64,000 nucleotides of DNA from NCBI RefSeq assembly GCF_000151105.2, contig NC_014804.1, positions 372,001 to 436,000 of the forward strand, in the 5' to 3' direction. The notes below the pieces were generated by a model that was not told the DNA's origin, did not search any database, and was given only the letters and a program-made list of their open reading frames with translations. The position numbers and the translations under genes were made by a program. The DNA comes from Thermococcus barophilus MP. GTDB lineage: Archaea > Methanobacteriota_B > Thermococci > Thermococcales > Thermococcaceae. Below are positions 8,936 through 22,346 of this stretch, piece after piece (within the stretch, counting starts at the first letter, position 1; every line of letters begins with the position of its first letter).

Positions 8936-9616
8936 TCATCCCAAAGCTTTTTCAATCAGTGCTCTAACGTGGATTTCAGCGGTATCAAGAACTTCAGCAC
9001 TAACATCCTCTGGTTTTATAGCCAATGGAAGCTCTGTGCATCCTAAGATAACGCCTTCGATTTCTCTTCTCTCTACATACCTTTCAATCAGCTCAATGAG
9101 CCATAGTTTGCTGTTTAAGTTCTCAAACATAAGCTCTTCAAATATGATCCTGTTTATTTCCTCAATCTCATTTTCACTTGGCACTATTACATCAAAGCCC
9201 TTCTCTTTGAGAGCTTCCTTGTAGAAAGACATTGTCATTGTGGTTTTGGTTCCTAAAAGAAGAAGCTTTCTTAACCCTCTTCTTTTAGCTTCCTCAGCAA
9301 CTGCATCAATTATGCTGACCATTTCAACGTTTACGGCTCTTTGAACATCGGGAAACACTATGTGGGAAGTGTTTGCTGAAATCCCAATTACCTCAGCACC
9401 AGCACGTTCTAATGCTTTTGCCGCGTTTATTAGGATTTTCTTTCTCCCTTCCCAGCCCTCGGGATTATCCTTAAACTCCCTGAAGTTGATGCTGTAAATT
9501 ATCAGCTCCGGATAAAAATATGGCTCAAACTTTTCTCTTGAGATTTCGATGAACTTTTTGTAATAGTAGAGAGTTGATTCTGGACTCATTCCACCGATTA
9601 TCCCTATCTTTTTCAT
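8936..9616 (-). CDS. aspartate/glutamate racemase family protein
   Basis: 226 residues from the ATG at 9616 (GGTGT upstream). It has the Asp/Glu racemase N-terminus IGIIGGMSPEST and the second active-site loop LGCTELPLAI with Cys193. The first active-site loop, usually PCNTAH, reads SANTSH, so the first catalytic Cys is Ala81. Some racemases of this superfamily work with a Thr/Cys pair and differ in specificity, so the enzyme may be asymmetric rather than dead. Cofactor-independent racemisation of an acidic amino acid is the likely reaction. It lies about 77 bases downstream of coaBC on the same strand. Confidence 0.82.
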   Translation of the reverse strand: MKKIGIIGGMSPESTLYYYKKFIEISREKFEPYFYPELIIYSINFREFKDNPEGWEGRKKILINAAKALERAGAEVIGISANTSHIVFPDVQRAVNVEMVSIIDAVAEEAKRRGLRKLLLLGTKTTMTMSFYKEALKEKGFDVIVPSENEIEEINRIIFEELMFENLNSKLWLIELIERYVERREIEGVILGCTELPLAIKPEDVSAEVLDTAEIHVRALIEKALG

Positions 9617-9693
9617 GCTTACACCTCTAGGAAAAATTAGGAAAGTGAGTTTATGAGGCTTTTTAATGAAAAAGTCTTCACAAAAACAAAAAA

Positions 9694-10908
9694 TCAAAGC
9701 ATCTCAACAATTTTGTCCCAGATCTTTTCAGCCAATTCTCTCTTGTTCATTCTCGGGAACTTTTCGACTTTATCCTTTGTAACCCAGTAAACCTCATTTT
9801 CTTCGCTGCCAAAGGCGATCTCGCCTTTGTTGGCAATCACAACATCGCTTTTGGCTTTCTCAATCTGGTTTCTTGCTTGAGCAATAAGCTCTTCCTCACT
9901 AACACCATATTCAGCCTTAAATCCAACCAAGAACACATCTGGCTGAATTTCTTTTACCCTCTGGATTATCTTTGGGGTTGGGACTAATTCCAAAATGAGT
10001 GTCTGTCCGCTCTTTATCTTCTTTTCAGCCTTTTCTTTTGGCTTGAAATCGCTGACAGCGGCAGCTAAGATTACGACATCGTATTTTTTACTCATCAGCT
10101 CATTTTCTATTGCATGCAGCATTTCTTCAACGGTCTCAACCTCAATTTGATTCCCTACAAAGCTTGGCACACTCCCCTTAGTTTTGATTAAAGTCACCTC
10201 AGCTCCTCTGAAGTCAGCTTCTTCCGCCAGAGCAACGCCCATTTTTCCAGAGCTTTTGTTTGTGATGAACCTTATTGGATCAATGTATTCCCTTGTGGCC
10301 CCTGCTGTTACTAAAACTCTCTTACCTTTCAAATCTTTCTTGTGGAGCTTTTTAATAACGCGGTAAACGATTTCGTCAATGCTGGCAACTTTTGCTTTCC
10401 CCTCCTCGAATTTTGGTCCTATGAACTCGACACCAAGCTTTTTGAGCTTCTCTATGTTCTCCTTTACTATTGGATGTTCATACATGCTTGAATGCATAGC
10501 AGGAGCTATCATTATTGGTGTGTGGGCAAAAGCTGTTGTAACAACTGTTGTTACTGGAGTGTCATCAATGCCGCATGCTATCTTTGAAATTGTGTTTGCA
10601 GTTGCTGGGCACACTAAAACTAAATCCGCTTTGTTCTCATGCTCACCACAAAGCTCAACATGCTCTATAAATCCGGTAATCTCAGTAACTACAGGATTTC
10701 CAGTTGCAAACTCCATTGCATAGGGATGAATTATTTTCTGGGCGCTTTCGCTCATGACAGCATGAACCTCTGCTCCATGCCTTATCAGCTCTCTCGCCAG
10801 CTTTACACACTCAACTGCTGCTATGCTCCCAGGAATTGCGAGAACAATTTTCCTGCCAACAAGCTTTCTGCTTTTGGTCGCATAAATCAGCTTGACGTGA
10901 TGGAGCAT
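9694..10908 (-). CDS. coaBC: bifunctional phosphopantothenoylcysteine synthetase/decarboxylase
   Basis: 404 residues. The N-terminal flavoprotein half (about 18-190) makes 4'-phosphopantetheine by FMN-dependent decarboxylation and shows IPGSIAAVECVKLAREL and PAMHSSMYEHP. The C-terminal half (about 200-404) is the CTP/ATP-dependent ligase with GATREYIDPIRFITNKSSGKMG split over its nucleotide loop, AAVSDF and GFKAE. Together they carry two steps of coenzyme A synthesis. The start follows GGAGGTGGATAAAA. A CTTTAAGG promoter element lies about 30 bases further up. It is divergent from the formate dehydrogenase gene. Confidence 0.95.
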   Translation of the reverse strand: MLHHVKLIYATKSRKLVGRKIVLAIPGSIAAVECVKLARELIRHGAEVHAVMSESAQKIIHPYAMEFATGNPVVTEITGFIEHVELCGEHENKADLVLVCPATANTISKIACGIDDTPVTTVVTTAFAHTPIMIAPAMHSSMYEHPIVKENIEKLKKLGVEFIGPKFEEGKAKVASIDEIVYRVIKKLHKKDLKGKRVLVTAGATREYIDPIRFITNKSSGKMGVALAEEADFRGAEVTLIKTKGSVPSFVGNQIEVETVEEMLHAIENELMSKKYDVVILAAAVSDFKPKEKAEKKIKSGQTLILELVPTPKIIQRVKEIQPDVFLVGFKAEYGVSEEELIAQARNQIEKAKSDVVIANKGEIAFGSEENEVYWVTKDKVEKFPRMNKRELAEKIWDKIVEML

Positions 10909-11051
10909 TTTTATCCACCTCCAAATAATTCTCTACTTAATCCTTAAAGCTTTTAGGACGTGTATTTTATTTGGCACAATTAACATAAATTCGTAAAAAA
11001 TATCAAGGAAAATCTTAAATTTTAACTGAAATATTTAAATGCGGTGATTGA

Positions 11052-13784
<2,733 letters not shown>

Positions 13785-13788
<4 letters not shown>

Positions 13789-14021
13789 TTTCTTCTACCC
13801 GGCCTAAGGTAGTAATCAATTATCTTTTCCACCTCTCTGCTCATCCCCTTTCCTCCGAGAGCAATATTCTCTGATGAATATCCGAGTATCTTTATTGCCA
13901 AGGCTCTGTTGGCTGTGTATACCTCATAGAGCTTGTAATTTAATGATGACATCTGTTTGGTCAGTTCTAACAATTCCAGCTGGACTTCATTTGTTGCTTC
14001 TCTCTTTTCGTAGCTTTTCAT
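13785..14021 (-). CDS. small coiled-coil protein, fluoride operon (78 aa)
   Basis: 78 residues, not recognised. An N-terminal heptad-rich helix (LELLELTKQMSSLNYKLYEV) is followed by NRALAIKILGYSSENIAL and a C-terminal EKIIDYYL. The last two segments resemble NRNLAIQLSGMIAENKRL and EKLIHYYL of the 137-residue product two genes upstream, so the two look like paralogues, this one lacking the N-terminal domain. Its first 35 bases overlap the 54-codon gene in another frame, and its stop overlaps fluC by ATGA. No membrane segment or known enzymatic motif is visible. Confidence 0.75.
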
Positions 14022-14151
14022 TTTCCTCCCTCAGCCTCTCAAGTTCCCTCAGCAGTATCTCCTGATCTTTTAAAGCTTTTTCATACCTCTCTTTCATCAG
14101 AGCAAGTTCCCGTTTAAGTTGCTTGATAAGCTCGCCTGGGGTTTCATCCAT
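13987..14151 (-). CDS. 54-residue coiled-coil micro-protein, fluoride operon
   Basis: A short frame that is easily missed: ATG 14151 to TGA 13987, 54 codons. The product begins MDETPGELIKQLKREL and is nearly all charged alpha helix with heptad spacing (ending RLREENEKLRKERSNK), a likely coiled coil. The start lies one base after the TGA of the upstream gene (TGAAATG) and the end overlaps the next start by 35 bases, so it is embedded in the operon. The lack of room for any other gene and its codon pattern support it, but no homologue is known to me. Confidence 0.65.
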   Translation of the reverse strand: MDETPGELIKQLKRELALMKERYEKALKDQEILLRELERLREENEKLRKERSNK

Positions 14152-14152
14152 T

Positions 14153-14566
14153 TCATTCACCTTCAAAGCTCAAATAGTAGTGTATGAGCTTTTCTATATC
14201 CCCGTATTCTTTCTCCTCTTTCCCAAGCATCTCTCTCAGCCTCTTGTTCTCGGCTATCATACCTGAAAGCTGAATTGCGAGGTTCCTATTGTCCAGGGCT
14301 ATACCATATGAGGAGAACTTTAAAGGTGACCATTTCCCTTCAAGCTCATAGAGTCTTTCTTCCAGTTCCTTAACTTCTTTTCTTAAAGCTTCCACGTCTT
14401 CTCCCGGATCGTAATCTAAGAATTCTCCCAAAAGAATAATTTTAATGCCTTCCTCAACTCTAAAACCATGTCTCATGCATATCTCCTTTATCTGGTTAAA
14501 CATCTCATCCTCGATGTGAAAGGTGACCTTTCTCCACCCGACTTCAGGTTTTACCACGATTTTCAT
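14153..14566 (-). CDS. small protein with RHH-like N-terminus and coiled coil, fluoride operon (137 aa)
   Basis: 137 residues, unrecognised. Residues 10-50 (WRKVTFHIEDEMFNQIKEI and following) have a strand-helix-helix pattern that could be a ribbon-helix-helix fold, hence possible DNA binding or dimerisation. Residues 58-80 are a coiled coil (ALRKEVKELEERLYELEG). The C-terminal 60 residues resemble the 78-residue product downstream (NRNLAIQLSG, EKLIHYYL). The start overlaps the end of the preceding gene by 23 bases. It might be a regulator of the operon; this is inference. Confidence 0.75.
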   Translation of the reverse strand: MKIVVKPEVGWRKVTFHIEDEMFNQIKEICMRHGFRVEEGIKIILLGEFLDYDPGEDVEALRKEVKELEERLYELEGKWSPLKFSSYGIALDNRNLAIQLSGMIAENKRLREMLGKEEKEYGDIEKLIHYYLSFEGE

Positions 14567-14864
14567 CTCTCTTCATCTCTCTTCTCAGTTCTCTGTTTTC
14601 GATGCTGAGCTTTAATCTAAACTCCTTCATTTTTTCTTTATCTTTCTTCGCTTTTTCGCTGAATTTGAGGAGCATTTGATAATGCTCTTCCATCTCCTTG
14701 AGCTTTTCTTCAAGCCTCCTGCGCTTCTCAAGCAGGTAGTTGATCTCAAGTATTTGGAGCGTTTTTTCGAGTTTTTCAAGCTCATAGAATCTTCTTTTTA
14801 TCTCTTTTTTCTCCTTTCTAATTTTCTGAAATTCGTCGTTGGTGACTCTAATCTCTATTTCCAA
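14544..14864 (-). CDS. coiled-coil protein, fluoride operon (106 aa)
   Basis: About 106 residues from a TTG at 14864, seven bases after GAGGTG; a GTG at 14873 would add three residues. Apart from a short N-terminal strand (EIEIRVTNDEF) the protein is one long Lys/Glu-rich helix with heptad repeats, for example LEKRRRLEEKLKEMEEHYQM, typical of a coiled coil. It contains no enzyme motif. It overlaps the DUF6062-like gene at its 5' end and the 137-residue gene at its 3' end, so translation is likely coupled. Function unknown. Confidence 0.75.
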   Translation of the reverse strand: MEIEIRVTNDEFQKIRKEKKEIKRRFYELEKLEKTLQILEINYLLEKRRRLEEKLKEMEEHYQMLLKFSEKAKKDKEKMKEFRLKLSIENRELRREMKRDENRGKT

Positions 14865-15558
14865 GCAGAACACCTCTGAGAATTGAATGCTGCTTCTGCC
14901 TCTTCACAAAATTTATCTGCAAGGGGAGCCCCTTAAGACTTTCAATTGCCTTGGGAACTGATGATGCTTCCTGTTCGGTTGGTGCCTTGGTTGCCCTGTA
15001 ATCAAACTTCTCAATGAACAGGTGCATTAGGGTTTTTATTTTTTCCAGCTTTCCAATTTGAACTTTCTTAAGTTCTTCTGCAAGCTCTGGGTTTTTTCTT
15101 CTAAGCTTAACTTCAATTTCTTCGAAGTGTTTCTTGCATAGGATTGCCTCAGAGTTCCTGTAGTCTTCAATCAGCTTATCCATTCTATCCACTGTTGCCT
15201 CTACTGTATGCTTTTCTTTGACTTCTGTGAGTTCGCAGAGGTAGCATTTTCCATCTTCAATTTTCTTTTCATCCTTCAGTGCATTGAGATAAATTGAAAG
15301 CATGTGTTCGTAAATTATTGCAACTCCAAGCCCACCATAGAGGGGATTGGAGTATGCAATGTCTTTAAGCTTCCATGCATGATATGGACATAATCCCAGA
15401 CTCTCCGAGAACTTTTCTCGGACACTGGGACTGTTGATATGTTCGTAGAGTATATGCCCGATTACCTCTCTCTCGTACTTTTCAACGATTCTGCAAATAG
15501 GACATCCAGTTCCTTGAAATGCTTCCCTGAGATATATTCCAATCAGATCCATAGCCAT
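14848..15558 (-). CDS. DUF6062-like protein with paired CxxC/CxxH motifs
   Basis: 236 residues. Two similar modules are visible: Cys19-Cys22 (GCPIC) with LCPYHAW about 35 residues later, and CYLCE (about 105) with LCKKHFEEI (about 140). Each CxxC plus CxxH could bind one metal ion such as zinc. This matches the DUF6062 family, whose function is unknown. The C-terminal 60 residues are basic and lack the cysteines. The start is three bases after the stop of the toroid gene, and the end overlaps the next gene, so it is the second gene of the fluoride operon. A redox or metal-dependent scaffold role is possible; nothing more can be said. Confidence 0.8.
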   Translation of the reverse strand: MAMDLIGIYLREAFQGTGCPICRIVEKYEREVIGHILYEHINSPSVREKFSESLGLCPYHAWKLKDIAYSNPLYGGLGVAIIYEHMLSIYLNALKDEKKIEDGKCYLCELTEVKEKHTVEATVDRMDKLIEDYRNSEAILCKKHFEEIEVKLRRKNPELAEELKKVQIGKLEKIKTLMHLFIEKFDYRATKAPTEQEASSVPKAIESLKGLPLQINFVKRQKQHSILRGVLLGNRD

Positions 15559-15561
15559 TCC

Positions 15562-16416
15562 TCAGAAGCTGAGCAGATCATTTAGGGCTCTCAAAGCTCT
15601 GTACGTGTTCTGGAAGTTTGAAATTCCAAGCTCAAGGGATCGTCTGAATCCACCATTGGGATTCTGCAGTGCTCTGATGAATCTTATGTGCTCCTTTATG
15701 TATCTTGGCTTTCTTCCAAGGAGCTTCAATGCTCTTATGGCATAAAACGTTGGTTCGAGGTATGGAGGCAGGGACATTGGGACTTCTGTGAATCCTCCGT
15801 AAACTTCACATTCTTCAAAAAACCTTGTTTTTGGTACTGGATATCCAAGAACATTGAGGGAATATATGGCTTGATACGTCATTGTGACAGTTGGCTGGTT
15901 CACTCCGTAGCCGTTTCCTTTTCTAAAACCTTCTATGAAATCCCTAATCTTTTCTTTCATATCATCTGTGATTTTATAGTTCAGCAGTGAAACAAGCCTC
16001 ATGACCCAATAGGTTGATTCTAATGGAGTTGCTGCTCCAAATTCCTCACTTCCACCTAACCCAACGGAGAACTGTCCCTTCAAGGGATTGTATTTCGCAA
16101 ATATGTATTCAAGCTTTTCTCTCGCCAAATCTTCAGCGCCAAGAATTGCGAGTGCTTCGCCGGCCATTGCTAAAGCAACTGTAGCCCTGTGCGGCTGAGC
16201 AGAGCTATTTAAAAATTCAATTGTTTTTTCTTTCTCTGGAATTTCAAGATTGAGCAGGTCATAGATTTTAACGGCATAGTATGTGTCATTTATATTTGTC
16301 TCGTTCAGCATTGAGACGAAGCAGTAACCGCCATCTTCATGACGCCTCTTTGAGATGTAGTTTATAACAGCATTCAAATTCACATATCTCGCAAGTTCAT
16401 TAAGCTTCGAGCCCAT
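15562..16416 (-). CDS. alpha/alpha-toroid protein (prenyltransferase beta/squalene cyclase-like repeats)
   Basis: 284 residues from the ATG at 16416, which has GGAGG seven bases before it; longer starts lack a site. Repeats with the helix pairs and GGF/GGY turns of prenyltransferase beta subunits are seen: DGGYCFVSMLNETNINDTYYAV, GGSEEFGAATPLESTYWVMRL, GNGYGVNQPTVTMTYQAIYSL and NGGFRRSLELGISNFQNTYRAL. The Zn ligands of true protein prenyltransferases are not evident, so catalysis is uncertain. It is the first gene after the fluoride riboswitch, hence the gene whose translation the switch should control directly. Confidence 0.82.
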   Translation of the reverse strand: MGSKLNELARYVNLNAVINYISKRRHEDGGYCFVSMLNETNINDTYYAVKIYDLLNLEIPEKEKTIEFLNSSAQPHRATVALAMAGEALAILGAEDLAREKLEYIFAKYNPLKGQFSVGLGGSEEFGAATPLESTYWVMRLVSLLNYKITDDMKEKIRDFIEGFRKGNGYGVNQPTVTMTYQAIYSLNVLGYPVPKTRFFEECEVYGGFTEVPMSLPPYLEPTFYAIRALKLLGRKPRYIKEHIRFIRALQNPNGGFRRSLELGISNFQNTYRALRALNDLLSF

Positions 16417-16466
16417 TCTACCGCCTCCTTCCATTTTTATGAGCATGAATGGGTAGAACAGGCGTC
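16416..16466 (-). promoter_or_regulatory. riboswitch expression platform: ribosome binding site and two complementary segments
   Basis: The ribosome binding site GGAGG (minus strand, 16428-16424) is part of AGGCG (16426-16422). This is complementary to CGCCT (16464-16460), which is also the 3' strand of the aptamer pseudoknot. A second pair, TTCTACC (16458-16452) and GGTAGAA (16422-16416), covers the start codon region. The two pairings cannot be nested, so they look like alternatives. Fluoride binding would lock CGCC in the pseudoknot and free the ribosome binding site. The complementarities are visible; the mechanism is inference. Confidence 0.55.
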
Positions 16467-16522
16467 ATCAGCCCTTAACGGGCGGTTCGGGCTCGAAGCC
16501 CGGGCGGACGCCATCGCCCGAC
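16451..16522 (-). ncRNA. fluoride riboswitch (crcB motif)
   Basis: Reading the minus strand from 16522: CGGGCG (16520-16515), loop GATGGCGTC region, CGCCCG (16506-16501) form the first stem. An extra hairpin (GGCTTCGAGCC) follows, at the site where crcB RNAs may carry an optional stem. Then comes GCCC-GTTAA-GGGC (16483-16471), then TGATG and GACGCC. GGCGTC (16512-16507) in the first loop pairs with GACGCC (16466-16461), the signature pseudoknot. The order GGGCGATG / CGCC / hairpin / TGATG matches known bacterial fluoride aptamers. The GC content is far above the surroundings. It lies between the promoter and the first gene of an operon that contains fluC, which confirms the call. Confidence 0.93.
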
Positions 16523-16540
16523 TAAACGTGAGAAAGAAAA

Positions 16541-16550
16541 CATTTAAAGA
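16541..16550 (-). promoter_or_regulatory. TATA box of the fluoride operon
   Basis: On the minus strand TCTTTAAATG lies about 25 bases before 16522, which is the first base of the riboswitch. Transcription should therefore start at or just before the aptamer. The opposite strand carries its own promoter (TTTTAATTAAA near 16565) for the archaemetzincin gene. Confidence 0.55.
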
Positions 16551-16592
16551 TTTTGGTTCATTGTTTTAATTAAAGCCTTTGCAGGTGAAATC

Positions 16593-17345
16593 ATGAAAAC
16601 CGTGTGGTTCGTGTACATAGGCAACAATTCGTACAGAGATGTCGTTTTTTATGCATACACCGATGTTAATAAATACTTAGCTGAGAATAACATCCCCATT
16701 AGGCTAATCTTCCATCATCCTCGAGTTAGGGCTGGGGAGAACGCAGAGAACATGCCAGAAAAGGATATCATTCTTGAATCCAAACCTGGTTTCACAATAA
16801 CCATTAACACAGGAAAGGGGAAGGTGGTGGCATATCCCCTTGAGGGGATCCTTGATGTCCTCTACGGGTGGCTGGTCAAAACCCGTCATGAAGTTCAGGA
16901 GATTTATGAGATGCACCAAATAGAGCCTGACGATGAGATACCAGACACCGTTATAGGGGTTGTCAGCTTTCCGCTTGTTACAAGGAATCCCTATCTCGAT
17001 TTCTACGAGAAGTTCCTTGGGATCCAAAAAAAGGTTTCTGGTCTGAATATTATAGCTGTCTCTGTGAGCCCGTTTTATCATCCAAACAAGCTCAAGTTCT
17101 CAAACAGGATTTTTAAGGCAATTCTTCATGAGCTCGGTCATGCTTTTGGGTTGGATCACTGTTCTGAAAACTGTGTGATGAATCCCCCCTCAACCATTGA
17201 GGAGTGGGATTCAAGGGTTCCCGATTTTTGTCCCAAATGCTTTCTGGAGCTGAAGAGAAATGTTGAATGGAAAGAGAATAAGCGTGATAATACCAGCTTA
17301 CAACGAGGAGAAGAGGATAGGGAAAGTTCTTCAAAGGATGCCTGA
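16593..17345 (+). CDS. amzA: archaemetzincin-type zinc metalloprotease
   Basis: 250 residues. HELGHAFGLDHC (179-190) plus Cys194, Met196 and the CPKC pair (213-216) exactly follow the archaemetzincin pattern HExxHxxGx(2)HC-x-C-M-...-CxxC, which binds a catalytic and a structural zinc. The cellular substrate is unknown. The product has a polar C-terminal tail of about 25 residues after LEL that overlaps the next gene by 86 bases. Family members usually end soon after CPKC. One inserted base near 17255 would give a stop (LKEKC then TGA) just before the glycosyltransferase start, so a frameshift is possible. Confidence 0.88.
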   Translation: MKTVWFVYIGNNSYRDVVFYAYTDVNKYLAENNIPIRLIFHHPRVRAGENAENMPEKDIILESKPGFTITINTGKGKVVAYPLEGILDVLYGWLVKTRHEVQEIYEMHQIEPDDEIPDTVIGVVSFPLVTRNPYLDFYEKFLGIQKKVSGLNIIAVSVSPFYHPNKLKFSNRIFKAILHELGHAFGLDHCSENCVMNPPSTIEEWDSRVPDFCPKCFLELKRNVEWKENKRDNTSLQRGEEDRESSSKDA

Positions 17346-17910
17346 CTTCATCGATGAGATCATCGTGGTGGATGATGGGAGTGAAGATAGAACAAGTGAA
17401 GTGGCGAGAGAGCTTGGGGCAGAGGTCATTAGACTTGAGCAGAATCAAGGGAAAGGTAGAGCCATGAGTGAAGGCATTAAAAAGGCTAATGGAGATATAA
17501 TCGTTTTCATTGATGCCGATGGGCAGCACAAGCCCGAGGAGATCATAAAACTTGTGGAACCCATTCTCAATGGTGAGGCGGATTTTGTCATAGGCTCCCG
17601 CTTAATAAAAGCTCAGGGAGAGAGGCCGCTGATAAGAAAGATAAGCAACTTCATAACGACTTCTCTCATTCGTTTAAAGCTTGGGATAAACGTTAGAGAT
17701 ACTCAGAGCGGATTTAGGGCAATCAGAAGGGAATTTTTGCCCGAGATTGAAAGCAAGAGGTATGAGGTTGAGACTGAGGTTTTGATAAAGGCTGTAAAGA
17801 AGGGTGCGAGGGTGAAGGAAGTTCCGGTTTCGATGATCTATGGCATTGAGACAGGTCATTTTAGGCTGGAGGATATTTTACGATTCTTGCATTCTTTAGT
17901 GAAGTACTGA
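17260..17910 (+). CDS. family 2 glycosyltransferase (dolichyl-phosphate sugar synthase-like)
   Basis: 216 residues of a GT-A fold. ISVIIPAYNEEKRIGKVL binds the nucleotide, VVDDGSEDRT and IVFIDADGQHKPEE carry the acidic and DxD-like motifs, and DTQSGFRAIRRE is the C-terminal family motif. This pattern is that of enzymes moving a sugar from UDP or GDP to polyprenyl phosphate at the inner face of the membrane, as for archaeal N-glycosylation or lipid-linked sugars. There are no membrane segments. The start overlaps the protease gene by 86 bases, which is unusual. Confidence 0.88.
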   Translation: MLNGKRISVIIPAYNEEKRIGKVLQRMPDFIDEIIVVDDGSEDRTSEVARELGAEVIRLEQNQGKGRAMSEGIKKANGDIIVFIDADGQHKPEEIIKLVEPILNGEADFVIGSRLIKAQGERPLIRKISNFITTSLIRLKLGINVRDTQSGFRAIRREFLPEIESKRYEVETEVLIKAVKKGARVKEVPVSMIYGIETGHFRLEDILRFLHSLVKY

Positions 17911-17974
17911 AAGCCCTCTGTTGGTTTTTGCCCAATTATTCAATGAAGTTTTAAAATCTTAAACCAGTCCTTAG

Positions 17975-17990
17975 AAAAAACTTATATACA
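17975..17990 (+). promoter_or_regulatory. promoter of the cas6-cas5 operon
   Basis: An A-run (BRE-like) followed by CTTATATACA gives a strong archaeal promoter 52 bases before the cas6 start. The expected start site near 18012 leaves a leader of about 30 bases that includes GGTGATTGG just before ATG 18042. Confidence 0.6.
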
Positions 17991-18014
17991 ATAGTCCACA
18001 TAATTATTCTTTGA

Positions 18015-21016
<3,002 letters not shown>

Positions 21017-21039
<23 letters not shown>

Positions 21040-22033
21040 ACAAGGATGGCAGTTTTTGGATTTGGCAAAGGCTTATGGAGTTGGTATTATAATCTATGCT
21101 CTCTCTGGAGATGCAGAAATTTCTGATGCTGGAGCGTATTACGAAGTTAGAACACAAAAAGAGTTAGATTTTTCAAGAATACCCAAAATACAGGAATACA
21201 TTGGAGATGATCTTGAAGAATGGGGTTATGTCCTTGCCACTCTCAACAAAGCAAAAGTAGAAAAGCTAAAGCAAGAGATAAGAAAATTTTTCAGCGATGA
21301 AAACAACGTGAAGAAACTCCTTAGTGGGCATCTTGGAGGAAAGTCTGTAACTCTCCCACAATCGCTTGAACTTGCCGCAAGTAAAGGCATTAGGAAAGCC
21401 GTTCTAAGTTCGTATTCGGAAGACCAAGTGAAAATTCTGCAAGATGAGTTTTATCTTGCAGTGCTTGGAGCCATAAACGTTTCACTGTGGAAATATTCCA
21501 AAGAATACTGGGTAGCCGTTTATCCATTGCCATCTAATACAAAGATTAGGCACATTTATACCATTAGATCAAAGCTGAAGGATTCTGTAAAGGGATTTCA
21601 TAGAGCAGGTTATTTTGCAACAGTTGCATATATAGCAACAAGGCTGGTTAAGGAAGAAAAAGCTCTCAGTAATGGGAGAAAGTTTTCACCCAAAATCGGC
21701 GGGCTCTTATATGGAGTCATGATGAAAACGGGTAATCAACCAAAACCATTCACATCTGGACTGTTTCCACTTGATCTTCTCCATACCATAGTTGTCTCCA
21801 ACGAAGATGCACTCGATATGTGGTTGAAGATATTTGAATTCACATCATTCAAGAAAGGTTACGAAGATTTAGCTCTGTCCTTAGCAAAATTCATAGCAGA
21901 ACCAACTTTAGATAACTACTACTCTTATGCAAGACTTCACTTGAGGAACGAGCTCAAAAAAGAAGGTTTAAAATTTGGAGTTTATGATGCGGATTCCCTT
22001 TTGGAGGTGTTGAAGAATGTCGAAGTTAGCTGA
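21017..22033 (+). CDS. cas8a2: Cas8a2/Csa4-like large subunit
   Basis: 338 residues from ATG 21017 (GGTGGTGAGTC upstream). The sequence has no enzymatic motif. Size and position (after cas3, before csa5-cas7-cas5) match the Cas8a2/Csa4 large subunit of type I-A Cascade, which helps recognise the protospacer-adjacent motif. Segments such as RHIYTIRSKLKDSVKGFHRAGYF and KFSPKIGGLLYG are basic or glycine-rich. Start and stop overlap both neighbours. Cas8 proteins diverge quickly, so the subtype call rests partly on gene context. Confidence 0.8.
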
Positions 22034-22346
22034 GCTTTTTGAAAACGAAGCTATAAAGGACTTTGGAAAAGCCCTTAGGAGGGCGCTGAGAATAGGAGAG
22101 GACTATTCCTCTTTGGTAGAACTCGAATATGTTGAAAGCAAGGAGCAGTTTGTAGAGGCAATAAAACGCTTTTTGAGGAGATATGAGACATTAGCCAAGA
22201 AAGGCTACAAGGGTAAGCCATTGACCAGACCAAAAGAAACAAGCTTAGTTGAGCTGATGAGGCTTGTTGATGAATATGGAGTAAAGCTTGTTCGTTCTGC
22301 CTTAATTAGCTATACTCTTGTGAAAGGAGGTGAAGAAAATGAGTGA
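22017..22346 (+). CDS. csa5: Csa5 small subunit (Cas11a)
   Basis: 109 residues, mainly helical, for example FGKALRRALRIGEDY and EAIKRFLRRYETLAKKGY. Small, alpha-helical, between cas8a2 and cas7: the pattern of the type I-A small subunit Csa5, which lines the crRNA-DNA groove of Cascade. The start lies within the last codons of cas8a2. The end overlaps the ribosome binding site GGAGGTGA of cas7. Confidence 0.85.
   Translation: MSKLAELFENEAIKDFGKALRRALRIGEDYSSLVELEYVESKEQFVEAIKRFLRRYETLAKKGYKGKPLTRPKETSLVELMRLVDEYGVKLVRSALISYTLVKGGEENE

Noticed and set aside
16441-16530. GC-rich hairpins read as an IS200/IS605 right end, H/ACA RNA or tRNA-like element
   Set aside because: The GCCC-GTTAA-GGGC hairpin resembles transposon ends, but the whole element matches the fluoride aptamer with its pseudoknot on the minus strand, and fluC lies downstream. 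No transposase trace or ACA box is present.
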